Positions 1 through 12,112 of a stretch of 64,000 nucleotides of DNA are shown here, piece after piece (position 1 is the stretch's first letter; each line of letters begins with the position of its first letter). Both the position numbers and the translations under genes were made by a program. Source of the stretch: Epinephelus fuscoguttatus (lineage: Eukaryota > Chordata > Actinopteri > Perciformes > Serranidae); assembly GCF_011397635.1 (NCBI RefSeq), contig NC_064759.1:22654428-22718427 (forward strand), written 5' to 3'. Under the pieces are notes generated by a model. It saw only the letters and a program-made list of their open reading frames with translations, ran no database searches and was not told the origin of the DNA.

Positions 1-59
1 ATGAACATTGGAGGTCAATTAATATCAGTGATTTATTATGTCATTTGTAATTTGACCAG

Positions 60-3000
60 ATAACACAGAGTCCAAAGTGCCACACGTGAGAGAACCATCT
101 CATAAAAGAAGCTGTACCTCATTTAAAGTTACAGAAAGACCAAAGGTGTCCTTTGGCCCCTATGTAGAGAAACACAGATCTGTGCCTGGAAAACAAAAGC
201 AAAAGGAGTTCCCCAAACAAACCAGACATGCAGCCAGAGGACATTATACCCCCCATCCTGGTAAGAATAAAATGTCTGTACTTAATAAAACAGTTTGTCA
301 GAAGTTAAACACACCCACAAATACAAAATTCCCCCTTGTTGCCATGTTGAATGTGTGTTTTCAAAATTTTACAGATCAAAGTCATAGCCATTCATTAGTT
401 AATATCCGGCCTCCCAGTCCACGTCGTCCTGGTTTGAATTTGTCAGACCCCTCCAACCCCATCCTACATCCTCCCAGACTGACCTATTCTAGCTTCAACA
501 AGACAGAAAGGGGCTCCAGCCTGCAGCAGCAAGGGGAAAAGAAAAAAAGGGTGAGAAGTGAACACATACTGAATTGTTATAAAGTTATCCTTTGTACTTG
601 TAAAAATCATATTTGAGGTTGTTTTCTTTTTCTTATCTCACCTCCCAGGGTAGTTATAGGAAACCTCTGGAGATGCTCCTCAACCTCGTGGACAAACACT
701 GGACTGGGGAGAGATCACTGCATCATAACAACAACTTCCTGTGTGAGTTTGGGAGCTTGGTTTGGGGAATATGGTATCTGATTACAGGAGCCTGAAGATA
801 ATGACCATCTTCTCATAACTTCTATTTTTGGCTCTAGCTCAGGCGGTCCAGATCCTGTCTATGATGGAAAATGATATTTCCAGTCGAGAGGCTGAGGTCA
901 GGACCTTAAGACAGGAAACTGATGCACTGAACTTTGAAACGGCTGTACGAGAGGAAGCACACAAGACTGAAGTCCGTAACCTCTCTGCTCAGCTGGAGGA
1001 GGCTTGCAGTGCAGTTGTGAGTGGATCGACTATCGACTAATTTGCCAATTGTTTTCACAATAAATCAATTTATTATTTAGTCTATAAAATGTCAAAAATT
1101 GTAAAAAAAAAAAAAAAAAAATGCTCATCACATCCCAGAACCTAAAGTGACATCTTCAGTTTGCTTCTTTTGTCCAACCAACCGTCCAAAAACCCAAAGA
1201 CTCTTCATTTATTGTCATAAATGACAAAGAAAAGCAGCAAATTTAAAAAGCTTGAATTAGCAAATGTCTGACATTTTTGCTTGACAAATTAATCGATTAT
1301 CAAAATAGTTGGCAATTAATTTTCTTTCAATAGATTATTGATTAATCAGCTAATCGTTGAGGCTCTAAAGAGCAAACTGTATTTGTGGTCTCTCCTGTGA
1401 CACAGGGCAAACTGAACGAGCAGTTGAGGACTGTCTTGGAGGAAAATGTTGCTCTACAGAGACAGCTCATCAAGTTAGAACGTCAGTATCTCAAGTCTAT
1501 GATGAAAAGTTCACCCATTACTCAGATTAAAGGTGGGTGTAAATGCCAGTAGGTGACACAAAGGAGTTATCACTTTCACTGTTTTCCTTACAAACTCTCA
1601 CACTTTGTTTTTGCACATCCTTAGAGGCTCAGACAGAAGTGGAGGAGCTGAGAAAAGAGATCGAGGGGTTGAGGGAGAAAGTCAAGGAGGCTGAGAAAGT
1701 CAAGGATTTGACAAATATGCTTCAAGAAAGCCACAGGTAAGAAGATGCATCTGGCATAGTGCTGACACTTGGTGTATAGAGTGCTGCAGGGATGACGTTT
1801 ATTTGTTGGCCAACCCAGAAGTTACCTTGGTTCTGTTGACAAAAAGCCAGTGGCATTTTTCTGTTGGATTTTTGGATTATTGTAGGGGATCTCTGTGGCA
1901 AACAAAAGTTTATGATACTTACATGATTTGGTAAGCAAGTTAATCTTCACAACTGAACACCACATTTATGGGTTTTTTTTAAAGTGCAAATGCAATCATC
2001 ATAAGTAAAAAGCTAATGTTAGGCTATAAATTAACTTTATTAAGGTCACGACTTCAACGTCGCTACCACAATGAGGCTGTAAAGCTGTGTTCGGCTTAAT
2101 GACGTTCTGTAGTCGCCACTTGTTAGCAACCACCTTTTTAAAAACGCGTTATGGATTCAAAATTTATGAGCAGGGTATTTACTGAGGAATATGTTACAGA
2201 ACAAAAAATGAAAATCTCTTAAAGGTATACTATGCAGGATTGTTGGTTACTGTTTGTAAATCTGCTTGCCAGAAAGTAAAAGTAAAAGCCAACCCCAGAT
2301 TAATTCTCGTTTAGCGTTTCATCTTACTCTATTTGCATTTTTTCAGCACTATTTCTCTTGACTGCCTGCTGATTACAGTCTGGCACCTGGTCACTACATT
2401 TTTATAAAGCCCCGACCTCACCTGGCCGCTGTGGGGGTACATGCCTACAAATATCCCGAGCACAGAAAATAAACAGAAAATAATAAAATACAGGCAGAGG
2501 GCAGAATCTCTGCTGAAATATACACCACCACACACTTTTAGTGGGTCATAAGTGATGGTCGAGAGGGATTACTTCTGCATGAGTCCAAACATTTCCTTCT
2601 GAAAATCCTGCAGTTCAGTTTAGGACTAAATGTTACCATACCTTTATGCACATACTTGAGACTATGAGTGTGAGTAATGGTGCCGCCTGGGGGTTTCTGA
2701 GTGGGAACCAAAGGGTAAAGGTTAAATGGATAGAAAAGTAGGAAAAAGCAAAGGTAGATAGAAAAGTAAGAAGGAGCAGAGGGAAGGAGAGTTGTCTGTG
2801 CGGACTGAACTCTCCCTGGCCGTACTCGGCCTTACACTCTACCTCCCCCTACTCCCTCATTTTGAAGTTTAGGGAGGGTAAAAGTTTAATTGGGGTCATC
2901 AGGTGTATACCCTCCTTCACTGGTGTTTCAGTGATAGGCCCACAACACCTCCAGAGGGCTCATCAGCATCACCTAGCTTCCCAGGTGTGCCCTGCTCTGC

Positions 3001-3513
3001 TTTTACTCCCTCAAGCCCTGCTGTTGTTAGTGATATTTTGGGACCCAAGTGGTATCTTTCCTCATAATCCATAGCCACTGGCTTGACCCTTTAGCCCACC
3101 AGAGAGGGCTTTGATGGCCTGATGTTGGGCTTGGCCTCGAGTTCCCATTTCTTTAAGCAGCCTGGTAGTTGATCTGCCTGTGAAGCCTCTGCAGCCCACT
3201 TCCACTGGGCATAGTTCGTCTTCAAGCTTGTGTTAACTACAGACCTTATTTCACCATCTCACCAAAACCTATTCAAAAAACCCACTGACTCTGAGATGAG
3301 GGAACTGGGAGTGCTACTGCTAACTCATTTCCGGGTTTGAGGACTCATTCCTGCAGCACTCTATTCACACACCCACAACAAGGCTGTTGTCACACCTAAA
3401 TCAGCCCTACTTTGTCAGTTGCTTGTGATTTGTGTCTGTGTATGTGCCGCAGGTCCCTGGTGGCTACCAACGAGTGTTTGCTCGCTGAGCTGAAGGGAAG
3501 TGGGGAATTTTAA
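60..3513 (+). CDS. cep72: CEP72 (centrosomal protein 72), 3' part; seven coding exons, 5' end outside window
   Basis: Seven exons join in frame: 60 (or 69)-260, 375-550, 649-742, 838-1016, 1406-1532, 1625-1736 and 3453-3513, where TAA ends the protein. All have AG acceptors and GT donors with matching phases. The first part is basic, Ser/Pro-rich and low complexity. From about exon 4 on it is heptad-rich coiled coil, with segments such as QAVQILSMMENDISSREAEV and EELRKEIEGLREKVKEAEKV, ending LLAELKGSGEF. CEP72 is a pericentriolar scaffold with an N-terminal leucine-rich-repeat domain (not in this window) and a C-terminal coiled coil; it works with KIZ and the gamma-tubulin complex at spindle poles. 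The name rests on the coiled coil plus its place beside TPPP, as in human 5p15.33. Exon 1 of the visible part has two possible acceptors 9 nt apart in the same phase. The 1.7-kb last intron holds a MITE. Confidence 0.8.
1024..1369. repeat. AATCGATTA-rich fish MITE in a CEP72 intron
   Basis: The stretch begins with a TCGACTAATT-type end and finishes with ATTGATTAATCAGCTAATCG followed by a GAGGCTCTA end. Between them are the phrases 'tctataaaatgtcaaaaatt' and 'ttgtcataaatgacaaag', and an A-run at about 1102-1120. The same phrases recur near 14.4-15.0, 48.9-49.8 and 63.5 kb here, so this is an interspersed family. It resembles a common non-autonomous DNA transposon of teleosts with 'gattaatcgatta' ends; the superfamily was not determined. 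Confidence 0.65.
2219..2625. repeat. MITE-like element in the last CEP72 intron
   Basis: The left end reads 'aaaggtatactatgcaggat' and the right end contains 'gaaaatcctgcag', a decayed inverted match (GCAGGATT). The interior matches a teleost interspersed repeat I recall ('ttggttactgtttgtaaa', 'cataagtgatgg'). It has no coding capacity. An open frame on the minus strand inside it is taken as chance. Confidence 0.5.
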
Positions 3514-3721
3514 AGAGGAATTTGAATGAGAAGATACACACTGGGATGAAAATATCAAAGCAAGGCTGTGCTGAGTGTCATATTAGCATTGCAGTCGCCG
3601 CACAAGGCCCAGCAGCTACAGACTGTTTTGAACCGTTTTTACTTTGCATCACTGCAGTATACATTTAATTTTTGTGTATATTAAGTTCCTACCCCTTTTG
3701 AAAAATGTGTTTATTATTTAA

Positions 3722-3727
3722 AATAAA
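3722..3727 (+). terminator. CEP72 poly(A) signal AATAAA
   Basis: The first canonical AATAAA lies about 210 nt after the CEP72 stop and is followed by TG-rich sequence near 3780-3810. This predicts a short 3' UTR ending near 3745. Confidence 0.6.
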
Positions 3728-4307
3728 TCTGTATAGGCTGCGTTTGCTGGATGTAAACAGTGGCAAGGAAAGGCAATTCATTCAAGGAAGTTTGTGTATA
3801 TGTGTGTGACAGGGCTGTTATGTTAAATGATTTTAAGAGGAAAAAATGTTAGTGAGAAGGTCATAATGTATTTCCTGGATCAGTGGCAAGATTGTGTCTC
3901 TGTTCACTGCTCTCCCCCCGTTTTTTTTTTTTGTTTGTTTTTTTTTTAGGTCATTTGTGTCTCCATCTGCTTTGTACACTGCAGTGGAATGAATGCATCC
4001 AGATTCCAGCTGCACTGTGACTTTATTTATACCTCTGCCTTCGGGCTGGAGAGCTACACATACACACACGCACTTTCCTCTCACAACAACTAATGCAAGA
4101 CCTGGCAAAGGTTAGGATGTGGATGCTACTGCATAAACTGAAAGTAGCTTTTTGTTTTTATGTGAACGTTACAGGTCACTGGTCGGTGCTGCTGCTGCTG
4201 CTGCTGCTGGTGGGGAGTTTTAGTGTTCCCAAAAAAAGCCATAAGGACATAAAATATTTGACTGACACCCTGTAACCTGCCGAACAGAGGTTCTGGGGTG
4301 TGCTTTT

Positions 4308-4313
4308 TTTATT
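4308..4313 (-). terminator. Candidate distal poly(A) signal of TPPP
   Basis: AATAAA on the minus strand, about 2.6 kb beyond the TPPP stop. TPPP genes commonly have long 3' UTRs, so this is a reasonable distal end. A second AATAAA lies at 6866-6871, only 9 nt past the stop, and would give an extremely short UTR. The sequence alone cannot choose between them. Confidence 0.35.
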
Positions 4314-5576
4314 TTCAGTAATGCACTACAAATCATGAACACACATTAAGAGGTCTAAAGAACAAGAACGAAAACACACTGCATGCACTGGGGCACAATA
4401 GTACATTAAAAGTTATTTGAAAATGCACTGTAATAAAATAAGACAACATTGTTCCTCCACATTAAAGGTGCACAGTATTTGGCATTAAGCACAGAAAACA
4501 GATCTACTGCAGCAGACAAAAACTAACACACCGATAGCTGCTAGTTTTGCACTTGATGCACGATTCTTCATCAGCTGAGGCTACAGGTAGTGTGTGACAC
4601 AAACACTGTCACTATGTTGGAAAAATATTCTACAAAAGTATATCACGTGCTCGCAGATTTCCCTTTTACCTCACACGGTATGTAAGGATACAACAGTGAA
4701 ACTCTGCTTTTGTCTTCAGTTGAATTTGTGCCTTGGATAACAGTACCACACATAAAAGGTACTCTGAATCTTTACCAACAGACAAATATAATAGCATTGG
4801 AGTATAGCTGACTTTGTACGTACAAGTTGATACATATTGATTTCAAGCAAGACGAGATTTTATCATGACCCCACAATTTCATGACTTACTATTTTTTAGC
4901 GAGAAAATATTTAAGTCTGTCCAGTAGTCTGTCCTCACAGCAGTTCAGATAAGATATGACAAACTCCTACTGTCATCTATATGCTTCTGAATCAAATGCA
5001 ATATACATAAACATGCACAAAGTACAGCAACACAGGAAAAAACAACATGTGAAGCCAGTGTCATAAATTAAGCCATGTGGCTATAACTTTTTAGAATATA
5101 CACAATCTTACCACAAATATATTAGAACTACTGTATAGAAATCTGATGAGGAAATATAAGTACAATGTTAAAAATACAATCTTGCACAACTGAGCTCATC
5201 TGCTGTGGTTAGAGCTTCTTTCTTCAGTTGAAAATAAACCAATTTAAAATTCAAAATGCATGTTAGCAAATGGTTTGTGGTCTCAATAATGACAGGCTTT
5301 TGTATTTTTTTTTGTTGAAATGTTATAAGCAGGCATATTTAAAAGGTTTGCATGGTAGGACTTTTGTTTTTTTATGTTTTATACATTGACAAAAGCAAGA
5401 AGATATGGCAAAAATGTTCAGTCTAACAGTTAACTATGTTGTATTATAGCAAAAAGTCTAAAACAAGTTCACAAAAACTATTTTTCTTGGTTTGAGCTGA
5501 AGGCAAATTATTGAAATGACAGTGTGAGCTTATAAAATGAATAAAAAAAAAATGAACAGTAGATTTCATAAAGACT

Positions 5577-6286
5577 TAAATGAATGCTCCACCAACAACA
5601 TGATCATTTGTATGTTATTACTCATTCCATGTTGAAACTTTTGTTTTTCTGGCATGCATCCACGGCAGAAGAAGAATCCAAAAAAAAGGCAAATTTCTTG
5701 AAGTCATAGTGGAGGAGTTCAGCAACAGCAAAACAATATCAAAACATCTGTTTACAAACTCCCACACAAGTCTCATTTATCAAGTCATATGCTCAGTACT
5801 TCCAAAACATGCATGTTCCCTAAAACCTGACTATTTAAAACACTTGTGCATAAACAGTGCAGGTGTTGAAGGTGTTTTTAGGATCCAGTGTGCAGAATTT
5901 AGGGGCATCTATTGGCAGAAATGCTATACAGTGTTCATAAAGATGTTTTCAAGAGTGTATCATCAACTTAAAATGAGAATTGTGTTTTTTCAATGCCTCA
6001 GAATAACCTGTTTTTATCTATATATGGAGCAGGACCTCTTCCATAGATTCTGTCATGTTGTTCTACAGTAGCCCAGAATGAGTCTTAATAGGGCCATTTG
6101 CAATTTGGGGCAGCCACAGTAGTTCTTCTGCACACTTGGCACATAGGAGAAGTTTTAGTTTTGAAACCTAACAGCTATATGCCACTAAATCCTTTACACT
6201 AGACCGTCTTTTTCCCCCAAATTCAACGTAACAAGGGGTGAGTAATTTACATACAAATGATCATTTTGGTGGGGAGGTAATCCTTT
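5577..6286. repeat. Fold-back MITE, interrupted; same family as the element at 40265-40948
   Basis: The left arm (5577 to about 5825) shares long phrases with the left arm of the TRIP13 intron element, such as 'atatcaaaacatctg', 'aagtctcatttat' and a 'gttcagtac'-like motif. The last 70-80 nt (about 6215-6286: 'gagtaatttacatacaaatg', then 'tcattttggtggggaggtaa') match the inverted right end of that family. A different MITE occupies the middle, and much of the right arm is missing. It lies downstream of the TPPP stop, probably inside its 3' UTR. Confidence 0.6.
5881..6205. repeat. CAGTGTGTAGGATTTAG-type MITE, both ends present, nested in a fold-back element
   Basis: Left end 'ccagtgtgcagaatttaggg'; right end 'ccactaaatcctttacacta', its inverted complement apart from point changes. 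Related copies are at 16316, 31525-31732 and 45932-46280. It is non-coding and sits between the remaining arms of the element at 5577-6286. Confidence 0.65.
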
Positions 6287-6879
6287 AACAACAGTCAACA
6301 GGTGGGGATGACAGACAACACTGAAGATGGAACAATTGAAGTTCTCAAAAGAAAGAAAACATTGATAATATCTCTGTCAAAAACGTGCCAGTTTTCACTG
6401 AAACTCTGCAAAGCAAATTAAAAATGCATCTCTACGGCTAAATATGGGAATAGAAAAAATTTCCATTTAAAAAGTGCAACGTTGTTAATTCATCAAACTG
6501 TTGTCCCACTTTTGTTTTTCTTGGCATGTTCATTGTGCTCAATAAATATTATAAGGCCCTATTATAACAACAAAGCTCCTATATTCATAGCATAGCAGTT
6601 TCTCTCGTTTGTTCTCTTCAGTGTTTGGCAGTAACTTGCAATCAGACAGGAATGTACCAGCTGGTGATGACTTTGTAAAAATAGATGTAAACAGTTTTCC
6701 AGTTCTCACACTTCTTAAAGAGAGGAACTCAAAAAACATCTCTCTCTCACACACAAACACACACGCACAAAATAGATGGGTGGGAAAATATATGAAATCC
6801 TATTCTGTTGTGCTTTCTTTGAGTACTCTTTTAATAGAAAATTATCCTAGTGGTTCATCAAATGTTTATTTCCTTGCCC

Positions 6880-7668
6880 TCACATGGGTTTGCCCACGGT
6901 GGGTTTATTCACTTTCTTTTCGTACGTCCCTCGATGTTTGTACCCCGAGACGTATCCGGAAGTGTCAACCACATCCACTCGTCCCGCCTTACCCTTCCCG
7001 CGGCCGGTGTCATCAAAACGCTCCTTGTGTGACCCTGTAAACTTGGTGGTGTCCGTGAGACGGCTCACTGTCGGGGACGCCACAGCTCTCTGTGAGGAAA
7101 TTTAGAAAACGTTTACGTTATTTCAGTGATAGCAGATATGAAGTCAGTAATATTCACTCTTTTGAGTCTTACCGTGACTCCTGCGATGACAGGTGTCTTC
7201 CCCTCAATCAACTTGAAGACCTCTGCCTCGGCATCCTCTCCGCTCTTTTCTTTATATTTCTTCCTGGCCAGCTCTCCAAGTGCAACCTTGAACTCGTCGT
7301 ATGTGATGGTGCGACAGGATTTCTTCCTGAAATGTAGGAGGAAAAGGAGCTTAAGTATGGGATAACACTTGTCACAGTATAGCACATAAAGCCCCCGCAG
7401 AAAAAATATATCTAAACTGTGTCCCCAGGGACAGAAATGCTGTATTTAGCCTTGCTTTATCAGCTTTTTCTACGGCCTCTCAGCAGAGTTTGAAAGCTCA
7501 AAATGAGAGCAGACAGTAGTGTACACAGAGCCATGTGTGATCACTTCAACATGGCAGATGTAAGCCACGGCATGGAGATGGTATCCTGCTGAGATAAACA
7601 CTGAGAAAATGTTCACTGTTTGGATCCCGTCTCCTAGTACTTAACCGTCGTCTGAGCAACTCCACAGA

Positions 7669-7709
<41 letters not shown>

Positions 7710-10700
7710 ACACACACCTGTAGGCTGTATATGTGACTGTCTCGTCATATCATGTATCATATTGTGTCCAGCTGTATAGTTCAGCTGCAGTAGTCAGGAC
7801 CTGGAGCGCTGATGTTTTTCATTCCAGCTGGGGACCTGCTGAATCCCTGTATTCCCATTAATAAGGTCAAACTGCTGTATCCACTGACAATACCGCACCG
7901 CAGATCATCATCATCAGTCATTCTCCATGTGAGAGTGCTCCGCTTGTTTAACTGGCCCTTTGCCATTAGCTTCACTTCCATGTAAAAAGTGCATAGTAAC
8001 ACAAACACAAACAGCCATCGCCATGGTGATAAATCACCTAAACAACAGCCTATAAACCCTGCAGTCTTCCTGGGCAACCTGCTGTCATAGCAACAACCAA
8101 CAGTAAACTGGGATGTTTGGGTTTATTATTAATTTGACTCATCCAGTGAGCGGTTTTGTTTGGGCGATCCATCAGTGTTGAACATTTGAGAGCGCCATTC
8201 CTCTGCGCCTGTTCCATGCTGTCTATTGTCAGAGGGGAAAATGGACTTCCAGTTGCCGTTTCTGTCCGAGGAAGAAAACTCTGCGGCAGATCTCCCCATA
8301 CTGAGCTATTAAAGTCTCCAATGTATATCAATGATTAAGCTCTGTAAATAAACTGCGAATCACAATCTAAGGAGGCTACGATAAGGTTAAGAAGGACAAA
8401 GGTTGGAGGGCGAGTGGAGCTTTATTTTATTTCTGGATACTGCGGTTGCTGCACCTGCTGTTTATTTACAGAGTTCAACCATCTGCAGTACATGATCCAT
8501 ATGGATGTGACACAGTAGCTGGCTGAATCTGCTTCATGATCTCCTGCACCGCCTACGATCATGTTCAGTGATGAGGAAATACAACCAAAGCCTAGAGAAG
8601 GAAGCCACCATAAGACCATGCTAGTAATTAATTAGTCCATGCCAGATTTCTACCTCATCCATAGTTCATGCTGTGGTGTTCTGGCTCCGAGCAGGCAGAC
8701 AGCACAACAGAGACTCAATGTGGTGCAGCAGACCTCCACACCCACAATAACTACGAATGCAGTCAGTCGTACTGTGATTAGCCAGTGCTCATTAAGAGGT
8801 TTAATTTTTCGTGTGCAAGCAAAGAGCTTTGACACTGATTAAAGGGAAAGTGGAGATCTGCATCTCTGGCATGGCAGCCCTCCCCGCCTCGGTCATGCCT
8901 GGAGTCAGAAACCACATGAAAATGAGCCCCTCCCCCACTCTGTACCTCTTTTTATCCCGTGGCTGGCTCTGAAGTGAACATACACCACACGGTTCACAGA
9001 CAGAGCGTGCAAACTAGCATCCAAGGATCCGATGTAAATATAACATTGCACAGATTCACCGTGAAAATTATGAATGACAGGGAACACGCTTGTCCCCCTT
9101 CGGTCCTAAAAGTGGCTGCACCATATTGTTTGCACATTTCAAAATATTGCTACCAATGGAGCGTCATGTAAACAAGCTTAAATCCTGCAGTCAGCTCTAA
9201 CTCCCTATCTAGTATTGCCAAGAAAAATATTCTTCACAGCAGTAAACACGAACGCCCATTGCCATGCCAACTGTGAAGGTGTTGATGTGGGTGACTCAAA
9301 GTCCAGGAAAACAAAGGGACTTATTTTGCTTTAAAAATGCAAGAAGTGATGGCTGAAATAGTTAAGTTGCTTATGATCTTTTAGCAGAGAATAATCATTA
9401 TTAAAATGATAAAGATGTGTAGATTACAAGTACTTGTTTTTATGCTTAGTCTGCATATTCTATTCTGCATTGTTCTGTCTTGCAGCCAAATTGTATTAAA
9501 ATATCTTTGAACAGGAGGTAGTGAATGTCAGGGTTGTTTTTTGACCTATATCCTTTCGGGATGTAGAAATGCTATGGACTGTGCATGCTACAAGCTTCAA
9601 ATATAGTCAGATAAGTGAGTCAGTGTAAGTCTCTAGCATCTGAAGCCACATGCATGGCCTTTGATTGGCTATAGTTGAGGACTGAATCACAGCCTTCTTT
9701 TGAGCTAACAAGTACGTTAACAAATCAAATTCAGAATAGAACACTTCCAAGATTGACACAGCATAAATCAGGAATTCAAGAATATAGCCCTTTTAGTTTC
9801 CACTGTGCTTCATGTATGTAATAGCAGTCAGTAAGTCCTAGTTTTGTGGAAACACATTCAATACTCCTGGATCTCCTTCTTTCCTGAACACTCTTCTGTT
9901 ATAACGACAGGAATAACAGTTTCAAGCTGAAAAATCGCACTAAAAATCATTTTGTAAACTCTTGTATATACATGTGTACACAAAGTGACTGAGATTGAAC
10001 TGTGGTTACACACCAGCAGAAGATGGAAAATCCACTAAATCAATGTGAGATTCTCACTCCTGAAGCAAGACGTGATGATGAGTGGCTTGAAGCCATCCTC
10101 TTCTATTTCAGTGCTGTCTCGCAGAATAATCTTTATTCACAACATTCAACCATAATAATAATAAAAAAAAAAATCCTAGCTGCTTTGTGCATGAATGAAG
10201 AGCATCAAAATAATCATGCACAAAACCCATACAAACCCACACTGTAAAAGCCTTTCCTACCAGCTTTATAAGTGTCAATTGGGATACAACTGTTAGTGTC
10301 TTACAGTATGTGGCCAGCACTATACCAATACCAACACTTCATCTATCAATGTTATAAGCCCAAATACACTCACAATACTTGATAACTATAAACACAACAC
10401 AGATTTTCTTCTTTGGTGAAATATTATTGACGTCACAGCTTATTAGACTCTACTTCACTTAAATCAAAAACTAAAGGATGATTCAATCTGGCCGGAGGAG
10501 ATACAGGATGAGCCATCCTGGCCTCTTGCTTCTGACAGACAGAAAAGCCAACTTAATAAAAGAAACAAAGGCATCTTCAAAAACACGGCCTGAAAACACG
10601 GAATTCAGTAACAGCTAACATATGTGCTGGGGAGTTGACTGTTTCATGCAAATGCTACTTTCAGTTTGACAAACATTGTTTGCTTGAAGGTTCATTGGTG

Positions 10701-12112
10701 CGGCCACTTATGAAACATTTGACACCTTAATGAGGTGTTATAAATAAGGCCTTGACTGCATGCTAAAGATGACGCCACTGATTAAATTATATGAGCACTA
10801 ATGACACACAATAGGAACATTCCCACAGCGCAGTCTGGAGACAGTTTTCCTCTCCATGTCTGTGTTCGTGCAACCAAAATGCTACCATGCTTGCACCACT
10901 TTAGTGGCCTTTTGGGCATGCTGATCTGTGTGACTAAGCCTGTAGTCATCTCTGCAACAGTAAAGTAACACTGTGTAGCCAAACAACACAATCCTGTAGT
11001 GGCACGCCTGATACAAGATCGTAGCTGGCTCAGATGTTGGCAGGTTAATTAAAGGCAAGAGACATTTAAAGTAGCTCAAATGGGCTCAAACTGACAGTGT
11101 CGACTTTCTTACTTGACTTTGCTGAAGACAATGTCCACGTCAGTGAGGGTGATGTTCTTGCCGTCGATTACGCCGCAGTCCTTGCAGAGCTTGGACCAGT
11201 TCTTGCCGTGCATTTCCTTGCCTGTAGCACGAGTGTCGCCGTGGATGGCGAAGCGGCGAAACGACTCCTCCAAAGCAGTTAACTCCACCGGTGTGGACGA
11301 GCCCATACCTCCATCGCTGGTCCCATTGGACTCAGTTGAAAGCCTCTTGGACAACCGGTCTTTAGACTGTTCACTGTGCGGCCGTAAAGGGACCGAGGTC
11401 ATGTTGGGATGCTTGGCTGTCTGGACTTTAAAGTCATCTATGTTGTCTCTGAGAGGAGAGAAAAATACATCATCTGATCATCCATGTGATGTAAGAGGTG
11501 TACATGGCAGTTTACAGTTGACATAATATAATAGAAAATGTAACACCACTCCTGAAGCCACTCCTTTGGACCACACAACTGAACATTCAGAATTCAAGAG
11601 CTCCTACTGTGTGTACATAAACAACTTTAAAGATTTCTTATCAAGATTTACAGGAAAAACTAACGGAGTTCAACAGATACGAGAGAGAGGGTGATTTTAT
11701 CACAGCCTGCACACCAAAGAGGAAGAAGAGGGTTTTTGGCAGAAATACATCTGATCTAACCCTGCTCTGCAAGACTGTTCAACCGACAGTCTCCTAACAG
11801 GGCGTCATGCCTTAAGGTCAAGACACAGCTTGCTTAATTGTCTTTGGCTGTTCCTTTTTTGTGAGGTACTTCTGTTTTACAGGGCACGATCATATCTCCA
11901 GAGGTGTGTTTCTGTGCTCACACTGCCTGTGAATGGGCAGATGTCTTTGCATGTTCTGGCACAGAGTCGAAGGATATAAATAGATCTCTGAGGAATTCAA
12001 AAGGCGCACAAATCAAGAACCAAGAGAGCAGATGGATATTTGAACTAACACACAAAATGTGAGGTGAAGGCTCGTACCGTGACTTCTAAAAAACTTACTT
12101 TTGGTCTGCCAT
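6880..12112 (-). CDS. tppp: TPPP (tubulin polymerization-promoting protein, p25-alpha), 237 aa, four coding exons
   Basis: Coding exons on the minus strand: 12112-12099 (14 nt, MADQ plus two bases), 11448-11113, 7326-7173 and 7089-6880, ending TGA. All junction phases agree. The protein begins [14 protein letters not shown]. It carries the p25-alpha core ([14 protein letters not shown] at about residue 55, [50 protein letters not shown]) and ends with the family tail [20 protein letters not shown] and [18 protein letters not shown]. Human TPPP is 219 aa; the extra length is in the N-terminal tail and a few C-terminal residues. TPPP binds and bundles microtubules, inhibits HDAC6 and is prominent in oligodendrocytes. 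Intron 2 is 3.8 kb with a CA microsatellite. The start chosen is the 14-nt exon because MAD is the family start and phases fit. An internal Met (MTSVPLRP, codon at 11402-11400) is the alternative. Confidence 0.93.
7677..7718. repeat. (CA)n microsatellite in TPPP intron 3
   Basis: About 20 CA units with one interruption (CCCA), preceded by a short CT tract. It lies between TPPP coding exons 2 and 3. Confidence 0.9.
7727..11112. other. Rest of the large TPPP intron; no further gene seen
   Basis: The stretch lies between TPPP coding exons 2 and 3. The open frames here are short, lack splice partners and show no recognisable protein. No clear transposon boundary was found. The phrase 'aagattgacacagcataaa' near 9750 recurs near 13183, suggesting remnants of one unidentified repeat. 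Confidence 0.4.

Noticed and set aside
77-616. A single 179-residue frame across the first CEP72 exons
   Set aside because: It reads through an intron (261-374) with clear donor and acceptor. The two exon parts are real CEP72; the middle and the tail after 550 are not coding.
3833-4275. Small frames between CEP72 and TPPP, one beginning MQDLAKVRMWMLLHKLKVAF
   Set aside because: They lie after the CEP72 poly(A) signal, with a CTG repeat giving an L-run that mimics a membrane segment. No homologue was recognised.
11113-11526. 137-codon open frame on the plus strand
   Set aside because: It is the antisense shadow of TPPP coding exon 2, whose minus-strand protein matches the p25-alpha family.
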